A stretch of DNA of 64,000 bases. It comes from Karstenula rhodostoma CBS 690.94 (taxonomy: Eukaryota > Ascomycota > Dothideomycetes > Pleosporales > Didymosphaeriaceae). Positions 24,548-37,323 of this stretch are shown here, piece after piece. Position 1 is the stretch's first letter, and each line of letters starts with the position of its first letter. The stretch spans positions 2,465,122-2,529,121 of the forward strand of contig MU001492.1 in NCBI GenBank assembly GCA_010093485.1, given 5' to 3'. The notes beneath the pieces were generated by a model. The model was not told the DNA's origin and ran no database searches. It saw only the letters and a program-made list of their open reading frames with translations. A program made the position numbers and the translations under genes.

Positions 24548-27319
24548 CTACAGCAAAGCGCTGACAGCCGCTGGCGGCGCAGCTTCCAAATCAATACGCT
24601 GAACGTTCTGGCGCAGCTCGCTTGAAGTACGGAACAAGTTGGAGAAGTACTTCTTAGCCTCCGAAGCTTCAGCTCTGAGTTTGTCGTTATCCTCCCTCCT
24701 GAGCTGGAGTTTTTCTACGTTGCGTTGGAGGCCAATTTGGACGTCCTTCGCAGGGCCCTTCAACGCACGGCGGACCTCGGAACTGATTCGAAGGGCGTTG
24801 GAGTGTGTGTAGTCAATAGCTGCTAATTGAGCCGATAGCTTCGCACTCAGGCGATGGGGTAGTGACTTAGGGACGGATGTCAAGACGTATGAGATTCCAA
24901 TGGCGACTGCAAGGTGAATTAGTTACTGATAACGCTTTGATGCAACAGTCGAATGTTGCTTTAGGACGCATAAGGAATTGTACTTACCACCTGCAATGAG
25001 ACCAGGAATGATTAGTCTCCGGAGGTTGTTCGAACCAACGATCTTCGCTGCGCCTAAGGCTCCGTCTAGCCAACCGACGCCGCCTACCAAGCGACCTCCT
25101 ACTACGCCCGCTACGGTGACAGCCATTCCTGTCCCTGCAACCTTTTCTTGTCGCTCCCACAAGCTGGCGACGTCGAAGAAGTCCCATACTTCGATGTCGA
25201 TGTCGACCTGGCGAGCAAGCGCATGGACGGACTTCCTGTACATCCTGTCTGGACGGAACATGATATCGGTGTGCATGTTGCCCAGGTGCAGTATACCCAG
25301 ATTCTTGATGCCGTTGTAGCCTTGAGCGGCCTGGGTGCGAGCGTTCTCTTCGCACAAGCGTACGCTTTCCGTAATCTCATGCAGCATCGAGTCACGGATG
25401 TCTTCCGCGTATTGATAGGCAGACAGCAGACCTGGGTATTCGATGCCCAGATCTTGTTCCCCCACCTTTGCTATGCAGTCGTTGAGCGTATCTCGGGTAT
25501 GCCCGTAGACTTCTGAGGTTGTGTCTTCGACAAGTCGATCTACAGCCTCTCCAGCCTCTGTTCTCGACCTTTTAGACTCTTCAAACTCTGGCTCCAACGC
25601 ATCCAGCTCTTTCTTCACTCGCTCGAGTTCTGACTGGGCAACATCCCGGTTCACAGTAGCCAGGTTGTGAACGTCGCCCAGGACATTTAGCAGATATGTC
25701 TTCGCAGGCGCCAACTTTGATCGAGCCCGCTTCTCGAGCACGAACCGTCGTAAAGAAGTTTCCAGGTCCCCAAAGTCCCTCTCCTTCTCGGGCTCTTTCC
25801 CTTTGCCTTTGTCTGATGGGTCATCGTCACCATCATCGCCGGGAGAGTGGGCCATCGGGATAGCGTTGCTGGACACGAAATGGACCAATTCACTTGACTC
25901 CTTGAACGTCGCCGGACTCAGACCATGAACCTGCTTAAGAATCATCTCCTTGCATCGCTGCTGGTCGCGAATGACGTCAAACCCATTCACCACCATGAAA
26001 ATGTAGGCCTTCTCGCGGGCGGCTGTGAAGATGAAGTTTTTGGCCGACTCGGTGAAATGATTGGCCGCTGAAACAACAAACACTACTACATCAATCTCTT
26101 CCTGTCGAGCAAAAACCGCAGTAGTCTTCACAGAGTCCGAGTTGAGACCGGGCGCATCGATGAGTGCAATATCGACCACACCGTTGTTCAGTAATGACTC
26201 ATCCACGGAGCGGATGTCTTGAACATAGACCTTGCACTGGGTGAAGCGTTCGTTGTCTGTGACAATCTTCTCTAGGTCGGAGAGAGCAAATACAGTATAG
26301 GTGCTTTCGTCGTGACGATTGTATACGGATCCTTGAGGCACGGCGTGGACTTCTTCAACGCCGCCATTCTCCCGGAAATCCAAGACCTCGCAGAAAATGC
26401 TCGTACATGGTTGTTGGTCCTCCGGCAGGACCTTCCTCCGGAGTAGCGCGTTGCAGAAAGTCGACTTTCCTGCGTTGAGATCACCAGTGACGAGAACCTT
26501 ACTTGACGTGTCCTCGATCCTCTCTTTGATGGCGTACAGGTGTCGAACGCTCTGTTGAATTTGGCCGTCTAGCAGGGAGGCAATCGACCCTTTCTCCAAC
26601 GAGTGCACAAGGTCTGTTTGTGTCCGTCCACCCATGCGGAGCTCAAGTTTCAGCACCGAGAAATCGTGTGCAAGCTGGGGTGTGATGAGGCGAGGCTCCG
26701 GCTTCTGTTCTCTCTCTGCGGCATCACTGGACTCTGCCTCGAAGTCGGACCCTAATGATGTGCCTGCGCGGCGCAGGGCTCGGGGACGGTCGGGGGATCG
26801 AGGTGGCGGCAAGTCGCCTATCGCAGACTGGGTGTGTGCCAGACCAGGCCTGGATTGCGACCGGACGTGTGCGGCCTGCTTTGGCTCGGCGGGTATGGTA
26901 GGGTAATGCGCGGGCCATTTCAGGTTCTCTTCTTGGAAGCCCTTCAGGATATCAATGGTTCCATGTATAGCCCGGCCAAGCGCGTTCTTGTTCTGGTTGT
27001 AGCGCAGCTGCAACACATGGCTGCGTTGTCTGTCCTGCTCGGAGGATCCGGTGCTGCTGCTGCCAGGGACGGGGGTGGGTGGCGCGCTTGGTCTGTCTTC
27101 GCCAATGCCTCCGTGCCAGCGACCAGCTTCTCCGTCCGCCATGCTGTCACCGTAGCCCGAGTCTTGATCAAGCATGGAGATCAGGCGCGCAGCCGCCTCG
27201 GGGGTCGATCCAGACCCCACCGTCATGTAGCCCGGAGGCGGGCCATTGTCGCGACCGCCACTGGAGGATGACGATTCCCCAGGGGTCGAGGGGTTTTCGG
27301 ATTGCTTATCAGGATTCAT
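24548..27319 (-). CDS. FZO1: Mitofusin Fzo1, mitochondrial outer-membrane fusion GTPase
   Basis: Exons 24988-27319 and 24548-24906 (81-nt intron, phase 1) give 896 residues. The first 210 residues are disordered, Ser/Pro-rich. The dynamin-type GTPase follows, with G1 GDLNAGKST near residue 280, G3 DAPG and G4 NGFD; helical bundle and coiled coil (SELERVKKELDALEPEFEES) come next. A Gly/Val-rich hydrophobic stretch (MAVTVAGVVGGRLVGGVG, then LIIPGLIAGGVAIGISYVL) supplies the two outer-membrane spans, interrupted by the intron. The C-terminal heptad region (LRREDNDKLRAEASEAKKYF) is the HR2-like tethering helix. Length and order match fungal Fzo1 (about 850-900). The gene is divergent from VPS2 across 437 nt. 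Confidence 0.96.
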
Positions 27320-27756
27320 GGGAATTACGTGGTGCGGCGGCTTGAGAAGGCTGAGACCATTTCGCGATTATCGAGTTCTTTGGGATCGAGGGTGCAAGTC
27401 GGGTGAGGATGGAGGAATGTCGTAACACCATGCGAAGCGGAGGCCAAATCTTCGGCGCGCCAAGCACGCGTGAAGCAAGCATTCAAACCCCTGCACTTCA
27501 ACCCACTGTTTCTACTACGTCAGATAAATTAACTGGTCATACGAACACTCCCGAGCCAGCAGCCGACCCACTATCAGCCGTTCCCTATTGTTTTAGTTGC
27601 GTTGAAACTAGCTGCCCAAGTGGAAGGTCAAGGTCGCCGCTGCCGAAGCTTGGGCCGACCGCCGACGACGTAACAGGCACCTGCTTGAACACGGCGCCCG
27701 CCGCAAGTCGGTTGAACACACCATACTACACATACAATCTTGGGCTTCTAATCACC
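27320..27756. promoter_or_regulatory. Divergent promoter region FZO1/VPS2
   Basis: 437 nt between oppositely directed start codons; both promoters must lie here. No specific factor site was assigned. Confidence 0.5.
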
Positions 27757-28670
27757 ATGAATGTACGTACTTCACGCGTGAGCGTTACAAGCTGCTAATG
27801 GCCGCATAGATCGTGGAATGGGCCTTTGGCAAGCGCATGACGCCCGCCGAGCGTCTACGCAAGCACCAGCGCGCCCTCGAGAAGACGCAACGAGAGCTCG
27901 ACCGCGAACGGGTGAAGCTAGAGAACCAGGCGAAGAAGCTGGAAAATGATATCAAGAAGAGCGCAAAGGCCGGACAAATGAATGTGGTCAAGATACAGGC
28001 GAAGGACCTAGTACGGACCAGGAGGTGCGTCAACACGGTGTTTGTGTGGGCATGGTACTAACACAGCTGCACAGATATGTCCAGAAGTTCTACCAGATGC
28101 GCACCCAGCTGCAAGCCATTTCCTTGCGGATACAGGTGAGTCGAGTGAATACTGCGGAAGACAAGAGCACTGACTTTCCTTAGACGGTCCGTAGCAACGA
28201 GCAGATGATGCAGTCGATGAAGGGAGCAACAAGTAAGCATTTCTACGCCCTCAAGTCCAATGTGCTTGCTGACAATGGGTAGAAATACTCGGAACTATGA
28301 ACCGACAAATGAACCTTCCAGCCCTGCAGCGCATTGCCATGGAATTTGAAAAGGAGAACGACATGATGGACCAGCGACAAGAGATGATGGATGATGCTGT
28401 CGATGATGCCATGGGCGTAGAGGATGAGGAGGAGAGTGAGGATGTGGTCAACCAGGTCATGGACGAGCTAGGCATCGATCTCGGCCAGGCTGTGAGTGTG
28501 ACCAACGTCTTGATCTTGTTCCCATACTAACGGTATTGCAGCTTGGAGAGACTCCGTCCGATATCCAAAAGGCTGCAGTAGCGGATAAACGCGTAGCACA
28601 GGCTGTTGGTGGTGGAGCCGATCCCGGTGATGATGACTTGCAAGCACGATTAGACAGCTTGAGACGGTAG
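27757..28670 (+). CDS. VPS2: ESCRT-III subunit Vps2/Did4 (CHMP2)
   Basis: Six exons (27757-27762, 27810-28024, 28075-28135, 28184-28232, 28283-28491, 28542-28670) give 222 residues. Exon 1 encodes only Met-Asn. Signature residues are EWAFGKRMTPAERLRKHQRA, a long basic helix, KAKDLVRTR-type sequence, YVQKFYQMRTQLQAISLRIQ and SNEQMMQSMKGAT. The acidic C-terminal half (MDDAVDDAMGVEDEEESED) ends in DDDLQARLDSLRR, a MIM1 motif that binds the Vps4 MIT domain. The product works with Vps24 in membrane scission at endosomes. Multiple short introns are usual for this gene in filamentous fungi. Confidence 0.97.
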
Positions 28671-29828
28671 AGAGGCTTCACGTTTGATTACGATGCGACG
28701 GCGTTGCGGGATGTAGGGGAGATATCATTTGCTGGTCATGTGGGAGTTCCGGGGGGGCAGCTTCGAGCATGTGAGACAGTCTCGGACGGGGTTGTTATTG
28801 CATTCATGGGATTCGTCACCCAGTACAGTGGAGGAGACGTAACATAGTTGAGCTTATCATGCTCGGGGCATACAACCACAAACACACGGCACGATTGAAA
28901 AACACCTGTCTGTGTTTGCAGCTCCCGCCCCACAATACCCATGCACAGGGTCAAGACGTTGTCGATCCGTCATCAAGCGCATTCTTGGTCTAAGAACAGC
29001 CTCCTCTCTGGTCCATTGCGGGGCCTGTGTTCACATGGACTGCTGTTGTGCGTGAATGAGGTCAGTAAACGTTGAAACAAACCGGCTGGTCGCGGCTCAA
29101 GCGGCGGTGGCTGAGCCACGTCGAGGCGGATGTTTGTCGCAATCAAGTGGGGAACTGGTGGTGAGGTAGGGCTGCTACTGCATCCCCGCACTTGAGAAAG
29201 CAAGCCGCGTGTGCTGGACGAAGATTACACAGTATCGTCGACGCCCTGCACCTCGGCCCTAAATAGCCTGCAGGCCCACTCCAAGTTGTGTTGCCCAGTC
29301 TTTCTGCGCCTCTGGCTGTCCGTATTGCGAACGCACGCCGATTCCCACGAAACCGTTCCCCGACGTCATTCGCTCTAGCCCAGCGCCTAAGTGAACTGCG
29401 TCTTTCACCACTTCGCCTACGTCTTGCTCCCTTCTACCCTCCTCCGCCCGACCTACCTGCCCTCTATATCACTACCACGCTCCCCTACCTCGTGCACGCG
29501 AGATCGCACGAACTCCTTTATATCCGGTACGTTGGCGACTCGGGCAGGCCGGCAACGTGAGCAGCTCCGCGCAGCAAACGTGCCCGCCCCCTCCTTATGT
29601 ATCTGCCCGCGCTTGTAGTCACTTCTGTGCAGCGGTGCTAATAATATATAGTCTGCGTGCAGTACCTGACGTCACTACACACGACGCGTCGTCCTTTTTC
29701 CCTGCCTGCTTGTCGCAGCCGCACCCCTAGCCCTACCCCGCGCAACGAGCGAGCGTCTTCGCGAATTCCTCAACCTGGCTGGAAATAAGCGTCGGAGTTT
29801 CTCCAACTCGGGAGGACTGTTGAACAGA
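28671..29828. other. Intergenic and 5' leader of the PP2C gene
   Basis: About 1.16 kb. The last 160 nt are open in the PP2C frame without an ATG, and acceptor-like CGCAG (ending 29720) and CCTAG (ending 29731) occur there, so an upstream PP2C exon is possible. Otherwise nothing recognised. Confidence 0.45.
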
Positions 29829-31519
29829 ATGTTTGGCACATCGCCAGGCAAAGAAGATGAAGCTACAATAGACATCTCTGCAGCCTCGGACGCATCCAGG
29901 GCCTCAAATTCCATCGACGCCGAGAAGCGACACAGCAATGCGCCCGCTGTAGAGCGCAAAGCCAGCGAGCCCAGCACCGTTTCCGAGAAGAAGCGAAGGA
30001 GTAGCACCGCGTCGCGTGCACGAGACATGTTTTCGAGTGCAAAGCAATCCCTCCACCTTGGATCAACGCCCACGTCCGGTACGGGTGCCGTGGAGAAGAC
30101 TGTGCAGACGCCTATGCAGAAGCTCGGAAAGGCCGACCCTGCGCTCAGTGTGCCTCAGGGATCATTGAACAACTCGGCCGGCGAATCGCATCCAGGACCA
30201 CACTCCACGTTCCGCGTGGGTGTGACAGAGGATAAGAACAAGAAATGCAGAAGGACCATGGAGGATACGCATGCGTATCTGTACAACTTCCTTAGCACGC
30301 CAGCCCCGAACTACAGCCCGGAGAAGAGCCGCGGCTCGCTTTCAGATGGATCCAGCTTTATAGATCAACAGGTTGTGGAGACTGATAATGGATATTTCGC
30401 CATCTTCGATGGACATGCTGGCACCTTCGCTGCAGACTGGTGCGGCAAGAAACTACATCTGCTACTTGAAGAGACTATTCGAAGAAATCCGAACACGCCT
30501 ATACCGGAGCTTCTAGACCAGACGTTCACGCTCGTGGATCAGCAACTGGAGAAGCTGCCCTTGAAGAACAGCGGGTGCACCGCCGTGATAGCAGTGCTGA
30601 GATGGGAGGACCGTGTGCCGAACCAGGCTTCGTCTACCGGCTCCACCCTATTCGCAGTGTCGGCCATAAAGAACGTAGCCGAGGCCGGTGACAAGCAATC
30701 AGAGTCGACCAGTACCGCTGAATCCACTTCGACAACAGAAGGCACCCAAGAGCATCCCACAGAAACCAAGTTGCGGAGCGATGCCAGCCGCCAGAGAGTC
30801 CTTTACACGGCAAACGTAGGCGATGCCAGAATCGTGCTGTGTCGTAACGGAAGGGCTCTTCGATTGTCTTACGATCACAAGGGCAGCGACGACAATGAAG
30901 GCCGCCGTGTTGCTAGTGCTGGTGGTCTGATACTCAACAACCGTGTCAATGGAGTTCTAGCGGTCACGCGAGCACTGGGAGATGCATACATGAAGGATCT
31001 GGTTACTGGACATCCTTACACTACGGAGACGGTGATCCAGCCCGACCAAGATGAGTTCTTGATCCTCGCTTGTGATGGAGTAAGTTTTCAGTCTAGCTGG
31101 GGTATATCATAACTAACAATGAATAGCTCTGGGACGTGTGCTCCGACCAAGAGGCTGTCGACCTTGTTCGCGGTATCCACGACCCGCAAGCGGCTTCCAA
31201 AACCTTGGTCGATCACGCTCTCGCAAGATTCTCCACGGACAATCTGTCATGCATGGTGGTTCGCTTCGACAACAAGGCCCTGAAACAGCGCAAGATCGAG
31301 GCTCAACTCGGCGTGGATAGAGATCCGCCTGGTACGAAGCCAGGTATCAGTGAAGCAGATGCCATTGTGGCGCAAGCTAAAAGGGAAGTAGGAGAGCCCG
31401 AGGTGTCAGTTGAGAGTGCTGCAAAGGAGGTCATTCGCGAAGAGGACGGCGAGCAGGAGGAGAATGGGCCGGAACTGAACGCGGACGCCGTGAAGGCTGC
31501 GCGGAAAAACCCTGGATGA
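29829..31519 (+). CDS. PP2C-type protein phosphatase (Ptc1-like)
   Basis: Exons 29829-31079 and 31127-31519 (47-nt intron, phase 0) give 548 residues. About 115 disordered residues precede the catalytic domain: [101 protein letters not shown] and [13 protein letters not shown]. These hold the metal-binding aspartates of the PPM family. An insertion of about 45 Ser/Thr/Glu-rich residues sits before [11 protein letters not shown]. The acidic tail is disordered. Ptc1-group phosphatases shut down MAP-kinase signalling. The true start may lie further upstream, because the frame stays open ([19 protein letters not shown]) but lacks an ATG. Confidence 0.9.
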
Positions 31520-32115
31520 TGAGCTACGTTCAGACTGCAAGGGCGGATGTCGGCGTGTACGTTAAGATGATAGAGAAGGCTTACCGTCTTGGGAAGAGGT
31601 AGGTGCTTGCGAGCAGTGGGTGGTAGGCAGCGGCCATGCTTTGGGTTCTACATTGCTGTGTCGGTGCGGTTTCCTTTCCATGCGTCGATTCCCTACACCT
31701 CGTTAGCTGTACCATGTAGCCTGGCGTTCGTTGCCAGGAAATCTACCAGTTCGGATGCACAGGTTGAGGCACAGTGGGCACAAAAACAAGTCGAACGCGT
31801 TTGGTTAACTGCGGTGGTAAGAGGTGTCCAAGTTTACCCTGCACCCACTGCGAGCCCGAAGACAAGGTCACGGCGTCATGACTCGTGAAGTTCCCCAGTT
31901 GTGAATGGGCCCGCGATGCTAGACGGTGGGTGAGGAGCCCCGCGCTAAGAAGCTTTGAAGACCCGCCCGACATTGCAGCCGCGCGCGGGACATCGAAGAA
32001 CACTACCAGCCACGACTCTGACCCGACATTCGGCTCGTGCAGTGCTTTGCAGCTTCTCCGCGCGTGTCTTGCCTCTCCTCCATGCGGCTCCGTCTACGGG
32101 AGCTCCGGAGTCACG
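31520..32115. other. Intergenic PP2C/SNF4
   Basis: About 600 nt between two genes in the same direction; must include the SNF4 promoter. No gene seen. Confidence 0.45.
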
Positions 32116-33477
32116 ATGTCTGGTGCAGACACGGCCGACTCAGCGACGTCCGCACCTCCGAACCCGTCCACTGCTGCCAATGACGTGCTGCAACCCCATG
32201 AACGGCCGACTTTTGTCACGCCGCGCGACTTTCTGGAGCAGGGGCGTCCGATCCTGCCGCCGAGAGCGTTGACTGCCGTGGACAAAGAGGAGCTAGACGG
32301 CCTGGTATGCGCGTGTGCGACGCTGGGGCTGGCCTGGGCTAATTGCGAGACAGAGGATCATCCGCGCGTTTCTTAAGGTGCGGACGAGCTACGACGTGCT
32401 GCCGCTCAGCTACCGCTTGATCGTCTTCGACACGGGGCTGCTCGTCAAGAAGAGCTTAAATATCCTCATACAGAATGGTGGGCTACGCCGCATGCTAACG
32501 ACGAGCGCACTGCATGCTAACGACATGACCAGGCATCGTCTCTGCCCCGCTGTGGGATTCGAAGACATCGACCTTCGCCGGCCTGCTCACTACCTCCGAC
32601 TACCTCAATGTGATTCAGTACTACTGGCAGAACCCCGACGCCCTTGCCAGAGTCGACCAGTTCCGCCTGAACAGCCTGCGCGGTAAGCTTCCCCATATTC
32701 GTTCCTCCCACCCAGGGCTAAGCTGTCCAGATATCGAGAAATCTCTCGGCGTCACGCCCATAGAAACAGTCTCCATCCACCCTGAACGCCCGCTCTACGA
32801 TGCTTGTCGCAAGATGCTCGAAGCCCGCGCCCGCCGTATACCCATTGTTGACATGGACGACGAGACGCGCCGCACCACGGTCGTCAGTGTCATCACCCAA
32901 TACCGCCTGCTCAAATTTGTGGCTGTAAACGTGAAGGAGACGCAGAAGCTGCGCAAGCCGCTGAAAGAGCTGATGAAGGTCGGGACCTACGACAACCTAG
33001 CAACAGCGTACATGGACACGCCTGTCATGGATGTGATACACATGCTGGTGAAGAAGAGCATCTCGAGCGTGCCCATCATCGACAAGCAAGGTAGGCTTAC
33101 ATGACCACACCAACGAACGAAAGATTAACCCCAGCAGGCACCGTCCTCAACGTCTTCGAATCCGTCGACGTCATCACCCTCATCAAAGGCGGCGTCTACG
33201 ACGACCTCAACCTCACCGTCGGCGACGCCCTGCTCAAGCGCTCAGACGTACGTTTGCCCCACCCCTACACCCTCCTCTGCCAAGCTAACCCACACAGGAC
33301 TTCCCCGGCATATACACCTGCTCCATGCAGGACCAGCTCTCCACTATCTACGACACGATCCGCCGCTCGCGCGTGCACCGCTTCATCGTCATCGACGAAG
33401 ACAACAAGCTCAAGGGCGTGCTGACGCTCAGCGATATCCTCGAGTACACGCTGCTTGAGGGCGAAGAGAACGAATAG
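32116..33477 (+). CDS. SNF4: AMPK/Snf1 complex gamma subunit Snf4
   Basis: Six exons (32116-32304, 32354-32477, 32533-32682, 32731-33090, 33138-33247, 33298-33477) join in frame to 370 residues. After about 60 disordered residues come four CBS repeats, recognisable from [117 protein letters not shown] and [20 protein letters not shown]. These bind adenine nucleotides and regulate the Snf1 kinase under glucose limitation. Length matches fungal Snf4, slightly longer than the 322 residues of yeast because of the N-terminal extension. Confidence 0.96.
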
Positions 33478-34151
33478 ACGATAGCATGCCTTTTTCTTGA
33501 TGCCAATACAGCCACCACGTTTCCGTCTCTATGTTAGATGCGAGCGTGTTGGGGGCGAAACGAGCGCGGATGACGCGTGTATCAGAATACGACTGTGGTC
33601 TAAGCAAAAAGCGAGCATGGGCGCAGCGCTGGGCCTGTGGGTTGGCATAGAAAGGAGCCCGCGCGCGATGCAACGAAACGAGGGCCTTTATGTGGTTGGG
33701 CTGGGCCAGGTTATATATCCCATAGAACAGAGGTGCTTGAATGGATCAGATGAAATGGACAATACCGCCGTCAGCGATTTTTGCACCGTCGTGCATGCGA
33801 GCTCACACGGACGTGATCAAATGGACTCAATAATTACTTGGAGGATAGCAAGTCGAACCGCATACTATGATTACGTAAGTAGATAGAGCTGAGAAAGACA
33901 AATACGTCCGTCTTCTCGTTCATCGTCGTTATCCCATCTTCCGATGTTATCCCTGTCTAGTACTCGCCAGAAGCAAAAGCAAACAGAACGCCAGGCAATG
34001 CCCGCCCCGGTGGACGGCCATGCTAAGTGGTATCTCCGCCAGATCACGAGGAAAAATCTTCTAATACAAAACATTACTCCGTGCGGACTGCGCGCTGTAT
34101 TTCCCTCCTTACTTCCTTCCGCCCCCTTGTTACTGTGTGGAGGACAGGAGC
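33478..34151. other. Convergent 3' regions SNF4/rhomboid
   Basis: About 670 nt; presumed 3' UTRs of two converging genes. Nothing else recognised. Confidence 0.5.
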
Positions 34152-35897
34152 CTAAAACATGAGTCTCACGGGGGCAGCCGTACCCGTCGGCTGGGTCACC
34201 GGGGGCGACGCGACGGGCGTGGGCTTGATGTTGCCGATGTCGCACCAGGTGGTATTCCCCGTCTTGACCGGCTGTCCACTCGTTAGCACGTTGTCCTGTT
34301 CCCATACATTCATAGGTTAGAGGATAGACTCACCAAACACGTTAGATGATGGCACCACGAGCAGCCATTGCGCCACTCGTAAAAGTTGCGCAGCAGCAGG
34401 ATAAACCCGACGAAGACGGCGACGAGCAGCACGACGCGGACGAGCCACCAGGCCCACCAGAAGGGCTTGCGGCCCTTGAAGAAGCCGACGGGCTGCTTGA
34501 CGAACTTGTGCAAGTCGGGTGCGGCGTTGGGGGTCTGGTTTGCGGGTGCGTAGGGCGGTTCGTCGACGCCGATGCGCTCGCGGAGGGCCTGGGGGGAGTG
34601 CAGGATGCACACGCCCAGGACGAAGCCCATGAGGAAGCCGCCAATGTGGGAGAAGTTGTCGAGGCCCGGGAGCAGGCCAAGGACGAAGGAGATTGCGATG
34701 TCGAGCAGGAGGAAGAGCAGGTCTTTGACGGGGGAGCGGCGCGTGCTCCAGTTGTAGAGCAGGTCGAGCATGACGAGGGCGAGGATGCCGAAGAGGGAGC
34801 CGGACGCGCCGACCGAGGAGATGCCTTCGGCGGCGTAGTTGCCGCCGAGGACGAAGCCGAAGATGCCTGAGGCGAAGTACACGAGGACGAAGCGGAGGGG
34901 TCCGATTTCCTTCTCCATGTCGCGCCCGAGGGTTAACTGGAGGAGCATGTTGAAGCCGATGTGGACGAGGCCAGCGTGCAAGAAGATGGGAGTGATGAAG
35001 CGCCACCATTGGTCGGGCTCCTGGTCTTTGTTTTCGGTGCGTTTATCCCAGGTGAGGCCTGCGGGCTGGGCTGGGACGCCACCCATGCCGCAGAGATCGG
35101 AGAGGGTGCAGGTGGAGTCGGATGTTGTGGTGTTGGGGCAGGGCCAGAGGGTGATGTCGTTGTCAAGCACGGTTTCGACGTAGTGCATGCAGGGCTGGTA
35201 ACGGGCGCCCATGCTGATGAGGACGTAGGGCGAGGGCCCGATCATGATGTTGAAGTTGGGTTTCGTTTGGATGGGTGAACCTGTCAAGATGCCTGTGTGT
35301 TGTTAGCAGGCATTCGGTCTCGCCTTACGATGCTCGATGGTCCTTCCAAGCCTCTTCCTGTAAGTGGGAAGGGACCTTGCACATACCATTCTTGATGATC
35401 TCCCCTATGAATACACCAATCTGTACGGTGGTGAGGATGTAGACCACCCACGTAACCCTCCCGCTGAACCAGCCCTTCTTCTTCTTCTTTCTCTTCTCTC
35501 TCGGTCTTCCCTCGGGATCCATCTGATATACGCCCGCCGAAGCAGGATATGTCCCCATCTTCCCTTGCTGTTGCAGCGGGATCGCGTTCTGGTCGGCAAA
35601 CGGGTCGTGCTGTGCGGCTGCAGGCGGCGGGTCGTAGCGGTTGTGGTACGGATGCGACTGGTCGTTGCCGTGGTAGGCTGTGTCGTTGTACACCGAGGAT
35701 GTGCCAGTCTGGGTGTGCGTAAGGTGGGCGGTGGACGAGTAGTTGTAGTGAGGGTTGTTGTCGTAGTGATTCGCATCGTCAAAGGGCGATGTCACGGGCG
35801 ATATCGACTGCAGCGACTGGGCCGAGGTGGTGTGTTGGGGCGGCTGTGGGCGCGAGGCTGGGTTGTTGCCCCCCGAGTAGTAGTCGTTGGCAGCCAT
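34152..35897 (-). CDS. Rhomboid family intramembrane serine protease
   Basis: Exons 35387-35897, 34334-35292 and 34152-34295 give 537 residues; the last intron is only 38 nt. The cytosolic N-terminus (about 145 residues) is Asn/Tyr/Pro-rich, then a Lys cluster (REKRKKKKKGWFSGR) precedes the first span (VTWVVYILTTVQIGVFIGE). The luminal loop carries Cys residues and DQWWRFITPIFLHAGLVHIG. Core motifs are the WR-type residue pair, HAGLVHIGFNMLLQ, the nucleophile Ser in GASGSLFG and the catalytic His in NFSHIGGFLMGF. A further span (VRVVLLVAVFVGFILLL) is followed by a Cys-containing tail. It therefore looks active, of the secretase-type class in the secretory pathway rather than the mitochondrial Pcp1 class. 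Substrate unknown. Confidence 0.94.
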
Positions 35898-37323
35898 GGC
35901 AGCAGATAGGCCCGGCGTTGAGGGCGCTGTACGAGCAGCACGGATGTGCAGATGTCTGCAGAGGCGGGCCGGAGTCGGCTGCTGACGAGCCTATAACAGG
36001 CGCGAGGATGAGGGTCGGGGTAGGACAGGTGCGACGGAGGGTGTGGTGAGCGCTCGGGAAGAAGCTGGCCGGAGTTCGTTGCTGTCGTTGGCACTGGGCA
36101 AGGTGACGATCACTGGCGCCGTGGGTCGCCGTGGTCCAAGATTCTTGCGCAACAACAATGCAACGCACGACGAGTCCAGCGCGAGAGAAGAGCGACAAAC
36201 GAGGACAAGGACACATGCGCCTATATACCCAGCATGCACCAAGACTTCCCAGCTGCGCGGCATACGCAGCTCAGAGGCTGGACAGGCTGGACGAGCATGC
36301 CTACGACCTACGCTGCCCTGCCCCGACTACGCAACGCACCGCCCGACCCTGTCCTACGCGCCCAATCACGCCCGCCGCTCTCTTTGCACCCCTACCCGAT
36401 GCTCCATCTGAAACCGACCGATCTGCACTGTTGCTTTAAATAATCCGGGGGCAAAGTCATGCCGAGTGACGGCATTCGACTACCTCTTGACCCTTCTGGC
36501 TCGGGAGACCTCGTGAACCGGAGCTTTTGCACCCACCCGAGCAACAGGCGTGCCTCCTCGGAGCATTGGCTTTGTCTAGGGCGTTGGGACACATGGTGAT
36601 TGCACAGCTGTGTGCAAGCCATCGTGGCGCCCAAGTGGCAGTGGCGGAGCTGCGCTGGCTTGTCAATGTGGACCCTTCATACGCAACATGGCTGACCTTC
36701 TCCATCCCACACCAAGACACCAGCCTCGCTCAATCTCGCAAGAAAACCCTACCAAGACGCTTCTCCCTCTCCAAGCAACTGCATCTTTCACGCACAGGAA
36801 AAGAAGAAGAAAAAGCGTTAGACGTTGTGTGCCGGAGATTTGGCAGCCTCGGCCATCTCAAAGCAGCCAAACGGTGCAGCGAACTCGGTCCATTCAGCGT
36901 GCACAAACGCGCGAAAAGGGTCCTTTTTCCATCATGCTAGCGTGCGGCACTTTTACGTCTCCAAGCTTTTGGTCGGAGATTTCTGCCATCTAGAGGCGTA
37001 GAACAGGTCAGACCCACGGAACCGCGCCGCGCTCGGGCAGCATCGTGCATTTCCTCTTCGGGCAGACATGTCATCACATCACTTGGCCAACTGTCTAAGG
37101 CGCACTCGAGACCGTCGCTGATATCTGAAATGACAGATGGAACTTTTATTATGCTACCTCACTAAAAGTGTGCTCCATGCTCCATCTCCGACCGGGAGAT
37201 ACATGTGGAAATGTGATGGAAGAGAGCATCGACACTGCTCAGTGCTCTCGCTACACCCAGGAGGCACAGTCACTTGATATAAGCCCACGCCCTACTTCTC
37301 AAACCTCGACTCCGTATCTTCGC
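35898..37323. other. Intergenic region
   Basis: About 1.4 kb upstream of the rhomboid gene and downstream of the C2H2 gene. A 137-residue open frame at 36527-36940 has no motif, no intron support and mixed composition; I do not call it a gene. Confidence 0.45.

Noticed and set aside
34317..35009. Long Arg/Pro/His-rich - strand frames and a 174-residue + frame inside the rhomboid gene
   Set aside because: Frame shadows of the GC-rich rhomboid exon 2; composition is unlike a folded protein.
35364..35909. 181-residue + strand frame, Val/Arg-rich
   Set aside because: Antisense of rhomboid exon 1.
36527..36940. 137-residue + frame
   Set aside because: No recognisable domain, no intron support and mixed composition; could be chance.
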